A stretch of DNA of 22,480 nucleotides from CAXYVC01 sp964292295 (GCA_964292295.1 CAXYVC010000034.1:1-22480); one strand, 5' to 3'. Counted from the first letter of the stretch, positions 1 to 8,015 are shown. Made by a program: numbers and translations. The notes: generated by a model not told the origin, from the letters alone.

Positions 1-1035
1 GTGATGGCCAGCCACCTGGGGCGCCCGGAGGGCACGGGCTTCGAGGCGGCCTTCAGCATGGCCCCCGTGGCTGCGTGGCTGAAGGGAAAGGGCTTCGACG
101 TGCGGCTCGCCAGCGGCGTCACCGGGAGCGCGGTGGAGGCGGAGGCGGCCGCGCTGAGGCCCGGGCAGGTGCTCCTGCTCGAGAACCTCCGCTTCGACAA
201 GGGCGAGACCAAGAACAAGCCCGAATTCTGCGAGGCCCTGGCGCGTCTGGCGGACACCTACGTGAACGACGCCTTCGGCGCCGCGCACCGCGCCCACGCC
301 TCCGTGGCGGGCATGGTCGCCGCCTTCCCGCCCGAGCGCTGCATCGCGGGCTTCCTGCTCGAGAAGGAGCTGAAGGCCCTGGGCAGGGTCATGACCTCCC
401 CCGAGAAGCCCCTGGTGGCCGTCATGGGCGGCGCCAAGGTCTCGGACAAGATCGACCTCATCCGCACCTTCCTCCCGAAGGCCGACGCCATCCTCATCGG
501 CGGCGCCATGAGCTACACCCTGCTGAAGGCGCGAGGGGTGGAGATCGGCAAGAGCCTCTGCGAGACAGACAAGCTCGCGCTGGCCGCGGAGATCCTGAAG
601 GAGGCCGAGGCCAAGGGCTGCCGCATCCTGCTGCCCGTGGACCACGTGGCGGCCGCGGAGCTGAAGGCGGACGCCGACTGCATGATCACGCAGGACGTGG
701 CCATTCCCGCCGACCGCATGGGCCTGGACATCGGGCCCGAGAGCGTGGCCCTCTTCGCCGAGGAGCTCCGCAAGGCCCACACCATCGTGTGGAACGGCCC
801 CATGGGCGTCTTCGAGATGGACTGCTTCGCCGCCGGCACCCTGGCCCTTGCCGAGGAAATGGCAGCGGCGGCGGACCGCGGCGCCTTCGTGGTGGTGGGC
901 GGCGGCGACAGCGTGAGCGCCGCCAACAAGGCCGGCGTGACTGCGCGCATGGGTCACGTCTCCACGGGCGGCGGCGCCAGCCTGGAATTCCTGAGCGGCC
1001 TCAGCCTCCCCGGCGTCGCGGCCCTCGAGCGCTAG
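1..1035 (+). CDS. pgk: Phosphoglycerate kinase, 5'-truncated by the window edge
   Basis: This cytoplasmic glycolytic enzyme transfers phosphate between 1,3-bisphosphoglycerate and ADP to give 3-phosphoglycerate and ATP. The visible 344 residues begin inside the N-terminal domain at the substrate-binding motif SHLGRPEG. They continue through LLLENLRFDKGE, the AFGAAHRAHAS segment, the inter-domain region with MGGAKVSDKI, NGPMGVFE, and the C-terminal nucleotide-binding GGGDSVSAANKAG and STGGGASLEFL. The family is usually about 390-400 residues, so roughly 50-55 N-terminal residues lie upstream of the window; the GTG at position 1 is an internal codon. The gene ends 22 bp before tpiA on the same strand, so the two are probably co-transcribed as a glycolytic operon. 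Identification is very secure. Confidence 0.97.
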   Translation: MMASHLGRPEGTGFEAAFSMAPVAAWLKGKGFDVRLASGVTGSAVEAEAAALRPGQVLLLENLRFDKGETKNKPEFCEALARLADTYVNDAFGAAHRAHASVAGMVAAFPPERCIAGFLLEKELKALGRVMTSPEKPLVAVMGGAKVSDKIDLIRTFLPKADAILIGGAMSYTLLKARGVEIGKSLCETDKLALAAEILKEAEAKGCRILLPVDHVAAAELKADADCMITQDVAIPADRMGLDIGPESVALFAEELRKAHTIVWNGPMGVFEMDCFAAGTLALAEEMAAAADRGAFVVVGGGDSVSAANKAGVTARMGHVSTGGGASLEFLSGLSLPGVAALER

Positions 1036-1057
1036 AAAGGATCAAAGGACAGAAGCC

Positions 1058-1801
1058 ATGAAATACGTCATCGCCAACTGGAAGATGAACCTGCTCCACG
1101 CGGAGGCCCAGGCCTTCTGCGACGCCTTCCTGGCCGACCACGAGCCGACCCCGGGCGTGGAAGTGGGCATCGCCCCGCCCTCCCCCGTCCTGCGCGAGGT
1201 CTCCGCCCGCATGGCGGGCCGGGGCGTGCGCGTGCTGGGCCAGAACGGCCATCAGCAGCCCAAAGGCGCCTTCACCGGCGAGGTGAGCATGGCCCAGCTG
1301 CGGGATGCGGGCTGCACCGGCGTGCTCCTGGGCCACAGCGAGCGGCGCCACATCTTCGGGGAAAGCGACGAGACCATCGCCCAGAAGCTCGTCGCGGCCT
1401 GGGAACTCGAGCTGCTGCCCGTGCTCTGCATCGGCGAGACCCTCACCCAGCGGGACGCCGGCTTCACCCTGGACACCCTGCGCCAGCAGATCTCCATCCT
1501 CCAGAAGACGGGGCCCGGCCCCCTGGTGGTGGCCTACGAGCCCGTGTGGGCCATCGGAACCGGCCGCGTGGCCCAGACCGCCCAGATCGAGGAGGCCCAC
1601 GAGTTCATCCGCGAGGAGCTGTGGTACGCCCTCAGCGAGGCGGGCCGCAGCGTGCCCATCCTCTACGGCGGCAGCGTCACCCCCGACAATTTCGCCGAGA
1701 TCCTGAAGGTGCCCAACGTCGCCGGCGGCCTTGTGGGCGGCGCGAGCCTCGACCCCGCCAAGTTCACGAAGCTCGTCCGCCAGGCCCAGGCGGCCCAGTA
1801 G
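1058..1801 (+). CDS. tpiA: Triosephosphate isomerase
   Basis: This enzyme interconverts dihydroxyacetone phosphate and glyceraldehyde 3-phosphate in the cytoplasm. The 247-residue protein has the usual family length and all hallmark segments: N-terminal ANWKMN with the catalytic Lys, the QNGHQQPKGAFTGEVS loop, LGHSERR with the catalytic His, AYEPVWAIGTG with the catalytic Glu and start of the flexible lid, and the phosphate-binding YGGSV and GGLVGGASL. The ATG is preceded by an AAAGGA-like ribosome site in the short gap after pgk. A hairpin at 1817-1848 follows. I see no secG gene downstream, although that neighbour is common in other bacteria; the next gene is convergent. Confidence 0.98.
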   Translation: MKYVIANWKMNLLHAEAQAFCDAFLADHEPTPGVEVGIAPPSPVLREVSARMAGRGVRVLGQNGHQQPKGAFTGEVSMAQLRDAGCTGVLLGHSERRHIFGESDETIAQKLVAAWELELLPVLCIGETLTQRDAGFTLDTLRQQISILQKTGPGPLVVAYEPVWAIGTGRVAQTAQIEEAHEFIREELWYALSEAGRSVPILYGGSVTPDNFAEILKVPNVAGGLVGGASLDPAKFTKLVRQAQAAQ

Positions 1802-1816
1802 CCCCTCGCCCTGCAT

Positions 1817-1848
1817 GCAGACGCCCCGCCGCCGGGCGGAGCTTCTGC
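1817..1848. terminator. Hairpin between convergent tpiA and lipoprotein gene
   Basis: The gap holds a symmetrical imperfect inverted repeat. GCAGA pairs with TCTGC, GC with GC, and CCGCC with GGCGG, separated by single opposed mismatches and closed by a 4-base loop (1831-1834). It begins 16 bp past the tpiA stop and ends 17 bp before the stop of the opposing gene. This placement suggests a bidirectional transcription terminator. There is no U-tract, so efficiency cannot be judged. Confidence 0.5.
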
Positions 1849-1865
1849 GCATGGCCTAGCCCCCT

Positions 1866-2654
1866 TCAGGACTTGGGCGCCTCGGGTTTGGGCTCCTCCG
1901 CCTTCGGCGCCGGCTGGGCGTCCGCCTTCGGCTCGGGTTTGGGCTCGGGCGGAAGCTCCCGGCGCTCGGGGCCGTACCAGCTGCCCCGGGCCTTGGCGGT
2001 CCAGCCGAAGGCGTCCTGGAGCTTGGCCACCACGACCCGCGCCACGGCCCGGGCCTCCTCCTCCCGGATGCGGGAGGGGTCCTCGCGTTCGGATCCCCGC
2101 AGGGGATCCATGGCGTCGAAGACCTCCCGGGGCTCCACAGCCAGAGCCGCCAGGGGTTCTTCAATCCCCGGCTGGCGCAGCGCCACCTGGGCGCTCACCT
2201 GGTTCGGCAGGTAGCCCAGGCGCTCCCGGTATTCCCGGGCTTCCGCCGCGTGGACGCCGGCCCACAGGCCCCAGAAGAAGCCGTCGCAGGCGGCGTCCCG
2301 GTTGCCCGCCATGGCGCTCAGGGCCCCCACCGCCACCCCTGTGATGGCACCGACCACCGCGGGGCTGGGATCGCGCCGCGCACCCCGCAGCTCGGTGACG
2401 CGCACGTCCAGCACCACGTGCTCCGCGGGAGGCTGCACGCCCTCCTCCACCACCGTGACGCGGCTGGCCAGGCGGGCCCGCAGGGCCGCGGCGTATTCCT
2501 TCTCGACGTCGGCGCGCTCCGCCAGGGAGGCCGGCGCTTCAAAGCGCACCACCACGGGCACGGGACGGGCCCGGAAGGCCTCCACCTCGGGCCGGGCGCA
2601 AGCCAGGACAAGGACCAGGGCAGGAACGGGAAGCAGCAGGGAACAGCGTCGCAC
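1866..2654 (-). CDS. Putative lipoprotein of unknown function
   Basis: I do not recognise the family. I chose the GTG at 2654 because it gives a clean lipoprotein signal (two Arg, a hydrophobic stretch, then LVLVLAC with Cys19 as the lipidation site) and has a GAGGGGG ribosome site just upstream; the frame is open further upstream but that part is only a shadow of aroF. The 262-residue product would be anchored on the periplasmic face of a membrane. The middle has a beta-rich stretch (VVLDVRVTELRG), a short Gly/Ala-rich hydrophobic segment (VVGAITGVAVGALSAMAG) and a second region around YLPNQVSAQVALRQPG. The last 30 or so residues are low-complexity Pro/Lys/Glu repeats. It is divergent from aroF and convergent with tpiA. 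Export is fairly likely; the role is unknown. Confidence 0.75.
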   Translation of the reverse strand: MRRCSLLLPVPALVLVLACARPEVEAFRARPVPVVVRFEAPASLAERADVEKEYAAALRARLASRVTVVEEGVQPPAEHVVLDVRVTELRGARRDPSPAVVGAITGVAVGALSAMAGNRDAACDGFFWGLWAGVHAAEAREYRERLGYLPNQVSAQVALRQPGIEEPLAALAVEPREVFDAMDPLRGSEREDPSRIREEEARAVARVVVAKLQDAFGWTAKARGSWYGPERRELPPEPKPEPKADAQPAPKAEEPKPEAPKS

Positions 2655-2754
2655 GGTGGACCCCCTCGACGGAAAACACCCCCAAGGCTGGAACGAAGCG
2701 CCGCCCCCTGCAAGCCCGGAAGCACGTCGTCGTAGGATGAAGGATGGAGGCTGC

Positions 2755-3789
2755 ATGCTGATCCTCATGAGGTGCGACGCCACCCCCGCCCAGGTCCAGG
2801 CGGTGATGGAGCTGCTGGAGGCTGCGGGCGTGCGGGCCTTCCTCCAGGAGCGCCCCGAGGCCACGAGCATCCTGGCCCCCCACGCCAGCCAGGCCCTGAA
2901 GCCCGACCGCCTGGAGCCCATGGGGGGCGTCGACCGGGTGGTGCCCATCACCAGCCCCTTCAAGCTGGCCGGCTCCGATGCCGCCCGGGGGCGCAGCGTG
3001 GTGGAGGTGCGCGGCGTGCCCGTGGGCGGCGGCAGCCTGACGCTCATCGCCGGCCCCTGCGGCGTGGAGAGCCGCGAGCAGCTCTTCACCGTGGCCCGGT
3101 ATGTGGCCGATGCGGGCGGACACCTGCTGCGGGCGGGCGCCTTCAAGCCCCGCACAAGCCCCTACAGCTTCCAGGGCCTGGGGATGGAAGCCCTGGACCT
3201 GCTGGACGAAGCGCGCCGCACCTTCGACCTGGGCATCGTCACCGAGGCCACCGAGGTGGAGACCTTCGACGCGGTGGAGCGCGTGGCGGACCTGGTGCAG
3301 ATCGGCGCCCGGAACATGCAGAACGTGGCCCTGCTGCGCCGCGCGGGCCGCTCGGAAAAGCCGGTCCTCCTGAAGCGCGCCCCGGCCGCCACCCTGGAGG
3401 AATGGCTCTTCGCCGCGGAATACGTGATGTCCGAGGGCAACCGCCAGGTGATCCTCTGCGAGCGCGGCATCCGCAGCTTCGCCGACCACGCCCGCAACAC
3501 CTTCGACGTGTCCGTGATCCCCGCGGCCCGGGCCCTCAGCCACGTGCCCGTACGGGCGCACCCCAGCCGCGCCACGGGCCGCCGGGAGCTGGTGATCCCC
3601 TGCCCCCGCCCCGCCGTGGCCGCCGGCGCCGACGGCCTGCTGGTGGAGACCCACTGCCAGCCGGACCGCGCCCTCAGTGACGGGGCCCAGGCCCTGCTGC
3701 CCTCCGACTACCTGCGCCTGGTGGACCAGGTGCGCCGCATCCACGCGGTGCTGCGGGAAGGCGCCCCTACCCAGGGCTTCTGCTTCTGA
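2755..3789 (+). CDS. aroF: 3-deoxy-7-phosphoheptulonate synthase (DAHP synthase), AroF/Thermotoga type
   Basis: This enzyme condenses phosphoenolpyruvate with erythrose 4-phosphate, the first step of the shikimate route to aromatic amino acids. The ATG at 2755 has GGAGG seven bases upstream and gives 344 residues. Residues 1-70 form the small ferredoxin-like N-terminal domain that carries feedback control in this type. The barrel follows with LIAGPCGVES (Cys102), GAFKPRTSPYSFQGLG, QIGARNMQN, VLLKR, CERGIRSF, LVETH (Glu298) and ALSDGAQ (Asp309). Oddly, the usual DPSH motif reads HPSR at 269-272, so the expected metal-ligand His272 is Arg. The surrounding reading frame is intact. Family assignment is secure; catalytic activity is less so. 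The gene stands alone between a lipoprotein gene and lspA. Confidence 0.93.
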   Translation: MLILMRCDATPAQVQAVMELLEAAGVRAFLQERPEATSILAPHASQALKPDRLEPMGGVDRVVPITSPFKLAGSDAARGRSVVEVRGVPVGGGSLTLIAGPCGVESREQLFTVARYVADAGGHLLRAGAFKPRTSPYSFQGLGMEALDLLDEARRTFDLGIVTEATEVETFDAVERVADLVQIGARNMQNVALLRRAGRSEKPVLLKRAPAATLEEWLFAAEYVMSEGNRQVILCERGIRSFADHARNTFDVSVIPAARALSHVPVRAHPSRATGRRELVIPCPRPAVAAGADGLLVETHCQPDRALSDGAQALLPSDYLRLVDQVRRIHAVLREGAPTQGFCF

Positions 3790-3797
3790 ACCGCGAA

Positions 3798-3819
3798 GGG
3801 GCCCGGTTTCCCGGGCCCC
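3798..3819. terminator. Strong hairpin between convergent aroF and lspA
   Basis: A perfect 9-bp stem (GGGGCCCGG pairing with CCGGGCCCC) with a TTTC loop lies 8 bp after the aroF stop and 9 bp before the lspA stop. The position between two convergent genes and the all-GC stem suggest a shared bidirectional terminator. The downstream tract is not U-rich on either strand, as is often true in high-GC genomes. Confidence 0.7.
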
Positions 3820-3828
3820 CTGGATTCT

Positions 3829-4302
3829 TCAGGCCTCCGCCCGCTTCCGCAGCAGGCCCCAGGCCATCAGGATGGCCCCGCAGACGATGAAGCTGTCCGC
3901 GAGGTTGAAGGTCCAGTAGTGCCAGCCGCCGAAGACGAAGTCGAGAAAGTCCACCACCGCGCCGTGCCGCAGGCGGTCCAGCCCGTTGCCCAGCACGCCG
4001 CCCAGGATCAGCCCCAGGGCCACCCGCTGCAGGCGCGGCGTGCGCGCCAGCAGGAACTCGTAGCCGAAGAAGCCCAGGGCAGCCAGGCCCGCCAGGGTGA
4101 AGAGGAGGGTGCGCAGCCCCCCCGAGGCTCCCCCGAAGCTCCCGAAGATGGCCCCCGCATTCATGCCCAGGGTCAGGTTGAAGAAGCCCGGGATCACGGG
4201 CATGGCCTCGCCCGGCTGCAGCCGGGCGAGGGTCCAGGCCTTGGAGGCCGCGTCGAGACCGAAGGCCCCGGCGGGCAGCAGCAGCCAGGCGAGCCGCTTC
4301 AC
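3829..4302 (-). CDS. lspA: Lipoprotein signal peptidase (signal peptidase II)
   Basis: This inner-membrane aspartyl protease removes the signal peptide from diacylglyceryl-modified prolipoproteins. The 157-residue protein has the family's usual length, four hydrophobic segments and all its motifs: DAASKAW after the first helix, NAGAIFGSF, GNGLDRLRHGAVVDF with the first catalytic Asp region, and FNLADSFI with the second. The GTG start at 4302 shares four bases (GTGA) with the ileS stop, so lspA is probably translated by coupling from ileS; an ileS-lspA pair is a widespread arrangement. Longer in-frame starts exist but fall inside ileS and add a non-family Arg/Gly-rich stretch. Confidence 0.95.
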   Translation of the reverse strand: MKRLAWLLLPAGAFGLDAASKAWTLARLQPGEAMPVIPGFFNLTLGMNAGAIFGSFGGASGGLRTLLFTLAGLAALGFFGYEFLLARTPRLQRVALGLILGGVLGNGLDRLRHGAVVDFLDFVFGGWHYWTFNLADSFIVCGAILMAWGLLRKRAEA

Positions 4303-7175
4303 GCGGGGCTCCCGGCCTTCACGACCTCCCAGCAGCGGGGACATAAGGCCACGTCCTCGCCCTCGCCCGCCCCGCCGCGGTGGTTCCAGCAGCGGGGGCA
4401 CTTGGCGCCGTCGTGGGGCTCAACAAGCGGAATCGTTTCATAGCCAGGAGGCGGAGTAAAATCCCCAAACACAATCAAATCGCCTTCCTGGCGCATAGGC
4501 TCATAAAAACCCATTTCCGGAGGATCAACTTCTTCCACTACCACCTCCGAACAGACAAGGAGATCCTCCAAGCTTTCGCCAATAGCCAGAAGGTCCGCTT
4601 TAACTTTCGGCTGAAGATGTACAGAAACCCGAGCATCAAGGCTTGTTCCAATAGCTTTACTGGCACGCAAGGGCTCCAGCTTGGTCCCTAGAATGTTGCG
4701 GAGAATCCATACTTTTTCCCACCTTTCCAGTAATGCGCCGTCGGCAACATCTTCCGGAAAGCGCTGTTCGAAGACGCTGCCCGTGGCACCCGGAATGTGC
4801 TCCCAGGCCTCGTCGGCGGTGAGGCTGAGGATGGGCGCCAGCAGGATGGCCAGCCCCTTGGCCAGCTCGAAGCAGGCCGTGCGGCAGCTCCGGCGGCGGG
4901 CGCTGTCCAGCGCGTCGCAGTACAGGCGGTCCTTGATGATCTCGAAGTAGCGCCCGGAGAGCTCCAGCTGGCAGAAGCCCAGCAGGGCCTGGCTGGCCTG
5001 CAGGAACTGGAAGTCCCGGTAGGCGGTGCGCACCTGGGCCGCCAGGCGGCGGAAGGCATGCATCACCCAGGCGTCCAGCGGCGCCCACGCGGCCTCGGGC
5101 ACCGCATCCCGGGCCGGGTCGAAGTCCGCCAGCGCACCCAGCAGGAAGCGCAGGGTGTTGCGCAGCTTGCGGTAGGCGTCGGCGTTGCGCTCCAGGATGT
5201 CCTTGGAGATGCGCACGTCCTCGTTGTAGTCCACGCTGGCGGTCCAGAGGCGCAGGATGTCGGCGCCCCAGGTCTTCATGGTCTCCTCGGGCGTGATCAC
5301 GTTGCCGAGGGACTTCGACATCTTCTGTCCCTTGCCGTCCAGCACGAAGCCGTGGGTCACCACGGTGTCGTAGGGCTTGGCGCCGGTCGCGGCGAGGTTG
5401 AAGAGGAGCGAGCTGTGGAACCAGCCGCGGTGCTGGTCCGAGCCTTCCAGGTAGATGAAGCTCCCGTAGTCCTCCCTGCGCAGCTCGGCGCTGGTCTCGC
5501 AGACCACGCCGGCGCTCACGCCGGAGTCGATCCACACGTCCAGGATGTCCGTCTCCTTCTGGAAGGCGGTGCCCCCGCACTTGGCGCAGGCCGTCCCCGC
5601 GGGCAGCAGCGCCTCCAGGGGAAGCTCGGACCAGGCCTCGATGCCGTCCTTCTCGATGGCCGCTGCGGCGGTCTCGAAGATCTCCGGACGCACCAGGGGC
5701 TCGCCGCACTCGGAGCAGCGCAGCACCGTGATGGGCGTGCCCCAGGTGCGCTGGCGGGAGATGCACCAGTCGGGGCGGCCCGCGATCATGGCGTGGATGC
5801 GGTTCTCACCCATGGCGGGCACCCAGCGGGTGCTGCGCACCCCGTCCAGCCCCAGCTCGCGCAGGCTGCAGCCGTGCCCCAGCAGCGCGTCGTCCATGGT
5901 GATGAACCACTGTTCCGTGGCGCGGAAGAAGATGGGCGTCTTGGTGCGCCAGCAGTGGGGATAGCTGTGCTGGAGCTCCTCCTCGTGCAGCAGCGCGCCG
6001 AGGGCCCTCAGGCGGTCCACCACCAGGGGATTGGCGTCGAAGATGTTCTTCCCCTCCAGCTCGGCGTCGTTCACCGCGGCGGAGAAGCGCCCGTCGGGCC
6101 CCACGAGCTGGAGCAGACCCAGGTGGTGCGCCAGGTTGAAGTCGTCCACGCCGTGGTCCGGCGCCGTGTGCACCAGGCCGGTGCCGGTGTCCGAGGTGAC
6201 GTAGTCCGCCATCAGCACGGGGCTGCGGCGGTTCAGCCACGCGTGGCGGTAGCTGAGGCTCTGGAAGGCGTTCCCCTTGCGGGTCTCGCAGACGTGCAGC
6301 GCCACGCCCAGCTTCTTCTGAAGATCCTCCAGCAGGGTGGCGAGCACCACGTAGTGGCGGTCGCCGGCCTTCACCACGGCGTAGTCCAGGTCCGGGTGCA
6401 TGGCGATGGCGAGGTTGCTGGGAAGGGTCCAGGGCGTGGTGGTCCAGATGGGAAGGTCGAGCGGCGTGGGAAGGTCCAGCCGCTTCGCTTCCGCGTCCTC
6501 CACGGGAAAGGCCACCGTGATGGCGGGGCTCACCTTGTCGGCGTATTCCACCTCCGCCTCGGCCAGGGCCGTGCGGGCGCCGTAGCTCCAGTGCACCACC
6601 TTCAGCTTGCGGGTCACCGCCCCGCGCGCGAAGAGCCGGGCCAGGGAGCGCACCACGGCGGCCTCGTAGGCGGGCGCCATGGTGACGTAGGGGGCGTCCC
6701 AGGCGCCGAGCACGCCCAGGCGCTGGAAGCCCGCGCGCTGGGTGTCCACCCACTTGCCCGCGTAGGCCCGGCAGCGGGCCAGGAACTCGGGCCGGCTCAT
6801 CTCCCGGCGCTTGGGACCGAGATCCTTCTCCACCGCGTGCTCGATGGGCAGGCCGTGGCAGTCCCAGCCGGGAACATAGGGGGATTCGTAGCCGTCGAGC
6901 CAGAGGCTCTTCACCACGATGTCCTTCAGGATCTTGTTCAGGGCATGGCCCATGTGGATGGCGCCGTTGGCGTAGGGGGGCCCGTCGTGCAGGATGCGAC
7001 GGCCCTGCCCCGTGCCGGCGGCGTTGTCCGCCCGGCGCTTGGCCTCGATGCGCTCGTACAGCCCCTCGGCCTTCCAGCGCTCGATGCGCTTCGGTTCCCG
7101 CTGGGGAAGGTCCGCCTTCATCGGGAATTCCGTGCGGGGAAGGTAGACCGGATACTTCTTCCTGGCTTCGCTCAT
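4299..7175 (-). CDS. ileS: Isoleucyl-tRNA synthetase
   Basis: This cytoplasmic enzyme charges tRNA(Ile) and edits mis-activated valine. The ATG at 7175, with GAGG upstream, gives 958 residues, normal for the bacterial enzyme. Seen in order: PPYANGAIHMGH (HIGH signature, residues 74-77), the editing domain with WTTTPWTLPSN and GTGLVHTAPDHG, the second catalytic half with GWFHSSLLF, KMSKS near residue 620, the helical anticodon-binding domain, and a C-terminal zinc finger made of two CPRCW motifs. The C-terminal region encoded by about 4430-4740 has a very different base composition and codon use, although the frame is unbroken (see findings). The gene is transcribed leftwards, overlaps lspA by four bases, and is divergent from a methyltransferase gene. 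Confidence 0.97.
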   Translation of the reverse strand: MSEARKKYPVYLPRTEFPMKADLPQREPKRIERWKAEGLYERIEAKRRADNAAGTGQGRRILHDGPPYANGAIHMGHALNKILKDIVVKSLWLDGYESPYVPGWDCHGLPIEHAVEKDLGPKRREMSRPEFLARCRAYAGKWVDTQRAGFQRLGVLGAWDAPYVTMAPAYEAAVVRSLARLFARGAVTRKLKVVHWSYGARTALAEAEVEYADKVSPAITVAFPVEDAEAKRLDLPTPLDLPIWTTTPWTLPSNLAIAMHPDLDYAVVKAGDRHYVVLATLLEDLQKKLGVALHVCETRKGNAFQSLSYRHAWLNRRSPVLMADYVTSDTGTGLVHTAPDHGVDDFNLAHHLGLLQLVGPDGRFSAAVNDAELEGKNIFDANPLVVDRLRALGALLHEEELQHSYPHCWRTKTPIFFRATEQWFITMDDALLGHGCSLRELGLDGVRSTRWVPAMGENRIHAMIAGRPDWCISRQRTWGTPITVLRCSECGEPLVRPEIFETAAAAIEKDGIEAWSELPLEALLPAGTACAKCGGTAFQKETDILDVWIDSGVSAGVVCETSAELRREDYGSFIYLEGSDQHRGWFHSSLLFNLAATGAKPYDTVVTHGFVLDGKGQKMSKSLGNVITPEETMKTWGADILRLWTASVDYNEDVRISKDILERNADAYRKLRNTLRFLLGALADFDPARDAVPEAAWAPLDAWVMHAFRRLAAQVRTAYRDFQFLQASQALLGFCQLELSGRYFEIIKDRLYCDALDSARRRSCRTACFELAKGLAILLAPILSLTADEAWEHIPGATGSVFEQRFPEDVADGALLERWEKVWILRNILGTKLEPLRASKAIGTSLDARVSVHLQPKVKADLLAIGESLEDLLVCSEVVVEEVDPPEMGFYEPMRQEGDLIVFGDFTPPPGYETIPLVEPHDGAKCPRCWNHRGGAGEGEDVALCPRCWEVVKAGSPA
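4430..4745 (-). other. Low-GC patch inside ileS
   Basis: By direct count, 4441-4740 contains 150 G or C in 300 bases (50%), against 62-63% in the 60-base blocks on either side and 72% at 4801-4860. On the coding strand, third positions here are often A or T (GAT TTG ATT GTG TTT; TTT ACT CCG CCT CCT), whereas neighbouring codons nearly all end in G or C. It encodes about residues 810-915 of IleS, between the anticodon-binding helices and the C-terminal zinc finger. Edges are approximate. Confidence 0.85.
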
Positions 7176-7193
7176 GGCGCCCTCGTGCGTCGC

Positions 7194-7213
7194 GGAGCCC
7201 GCCCAAGGGCTCC
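7194..7213 (-). promoter_or_regulatory. Hairpin in the ileS leader
   Basis: GGAGCCC and GGGCTCC form a 7-bp perfect stem with a 6-base loop, ending 18 bases upstream of the ileS start codon. Further upstream, at 7228-7233, the minus strand reads TAGTCT, a possible -10 element related to the TAGACT box seen elsewhere in this window. The hairpin would lie in the 5' leader and could affect ileS expression. It has no T-box hallmarks. Confidence 0.3.
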
Positions 7214-7292
7214 TCAGGTAAACGTCCAGACTAGCGGCGGAGGGCGTCTTTGCGAAGCGCCACGCCCTGTCACCATGGCCTCCGGAGTTCCC

Positions 7293-8015
7293 ATGGACTG
7301 GTTCGACCGGGATTTCGACCACCCGCTCTACTTCGAGATCTACCGCAGCAAGGAGCGCGACGCCGCGGAGGAGGGCCCCGCCCTGGCGGCGCTGCTGGGC
7401 CTTCCCGCCGGGGCCCGCGTGCTGGACCTGCCCTGCGGCTGGGGACGCCTGCACCCGGCCTGGGAGGCCATGGGCTGGCAGGTGGCGGGGGGCGACCTGA
7501 GCCCGCGGAACCTGCGCCGCCACGCGGAAGAACATCCCGCCGAACTCGTGCGCCTGGACCTGCGCGCCCTGCCCTTCCGGGGCGCCTGCGCGGATGGAAT
7601 CCTCTGCGCCTTCACCAGCTGGGGCTACTTCGCCAGCGACGCGGAGAATCTGGCCCAGCTCACGGAATTCGCCCGGGTGCTGCGCCCCGGGGGCGCGCTC
7701 CTCCTGGACCTCGCGGGACGCCTTCACCTGGAGGGCGCCACCCGGGGAGTGGGGGACGCCTGGTACGACACCGGCGAGGGCTACCGTGAGCGCGTCCGCT
7801 GGAGCACGGACCGGCGGCGCATCCTCACGGACCGCCTGTGCCGGGGCGTGCGCTTCCGCCACGACATCTGGATTCCCACCGCGGAGGAGGTGCTGACCTT
7901 TTCAGAGGAAGCGGGCTTCCGCCTCGAGGCCTGCTGGGGCGGGCTTGCGGGCGAGCCCTGGAGACCGGAGGCGCCCCGGTGGATCTACCGCTTCAAGCGG
8001 GAAGCGCGCGGGTGA
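7293..8015 (+). CDS. Class I SAM-dependent methyltransferase, substrate unknown
   Basis: The protein has a Rossmann-type methyltransferase fold with motif I at residues 43-51 (VLDLPCGWG), an acidic strand end (GGDLSP), RLDLRALPF, a post-motif hydrophobic strand (GILCAFTSWGYF) and FARVLRPGGALLLDLAG. These match small-molecule or generic class I methyltransferases; the substrate cannot be told. I prefer the ATG at 7293 (240 residues), which has GGAG five bases upstream, over the in-frame ATG at 7275, which has no ribosome site. It is divergent from ileS, and its last 23 bases overlap the 3' end of the convergent MFS gene. The very long open frame running upstream through ileS is a GC-driven artefact. 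Confidence 0.85.
   Translation: MDWFDRDFDHPLYFEIYRSKERDAAEEGPALAALLGLPAGARVLDLPCGWGRLHPAWEAMGWQVAGGDLSPRNLRRHAEEHPAELVRLDLRALPFRGACADGILCAFTSWGYFASDAENLAQLTEFARVLRPGGALLLDLAGRLHLEGATRGVGDAWYDTGEGYRERVRWSTDRRRILTDRLCRGVRFRHDIWIPTAEEVLTFSEEAGFRLEACWGGLAGEPWRPEAPRWIYRFKREARG

Noticed and set aside
3535..3580. Paired compensating frameshifts as the cause of the altered DAHP synthase motif
   Set aside because: Family-like sequence (LSHVPV before, ATGRRELV after) is in the same frame with normal spacing, so substitutions explain it better, although a sequencing error cannot be excluded.
4380..4691. Plus-strand open frame of 103 codons in the low-GC patch of ileS
   Set aside because: It might have been an inserted gene, but the minus strand reads as continuous IleS through the patch, and this frame has no ribosome site or recognisable domain.
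7176..7292. T-box or other riboswitch ahead of ileS
   Set aside because: The leader is only about 50 bases from the candidate start and holds a single 7-bp hairpin, without T-box sequence or terminator/antiterminator structure.
4797..8015. Open frame of over 1000 codons on the plus strand across ileS
   Set aside because: It is antisense to a certain ileS and Gln/His/Arg/Gly-rich, as expected when GC-biased codons are read backwards. Only its last 240 codons are a real gene (the methyltransferase).
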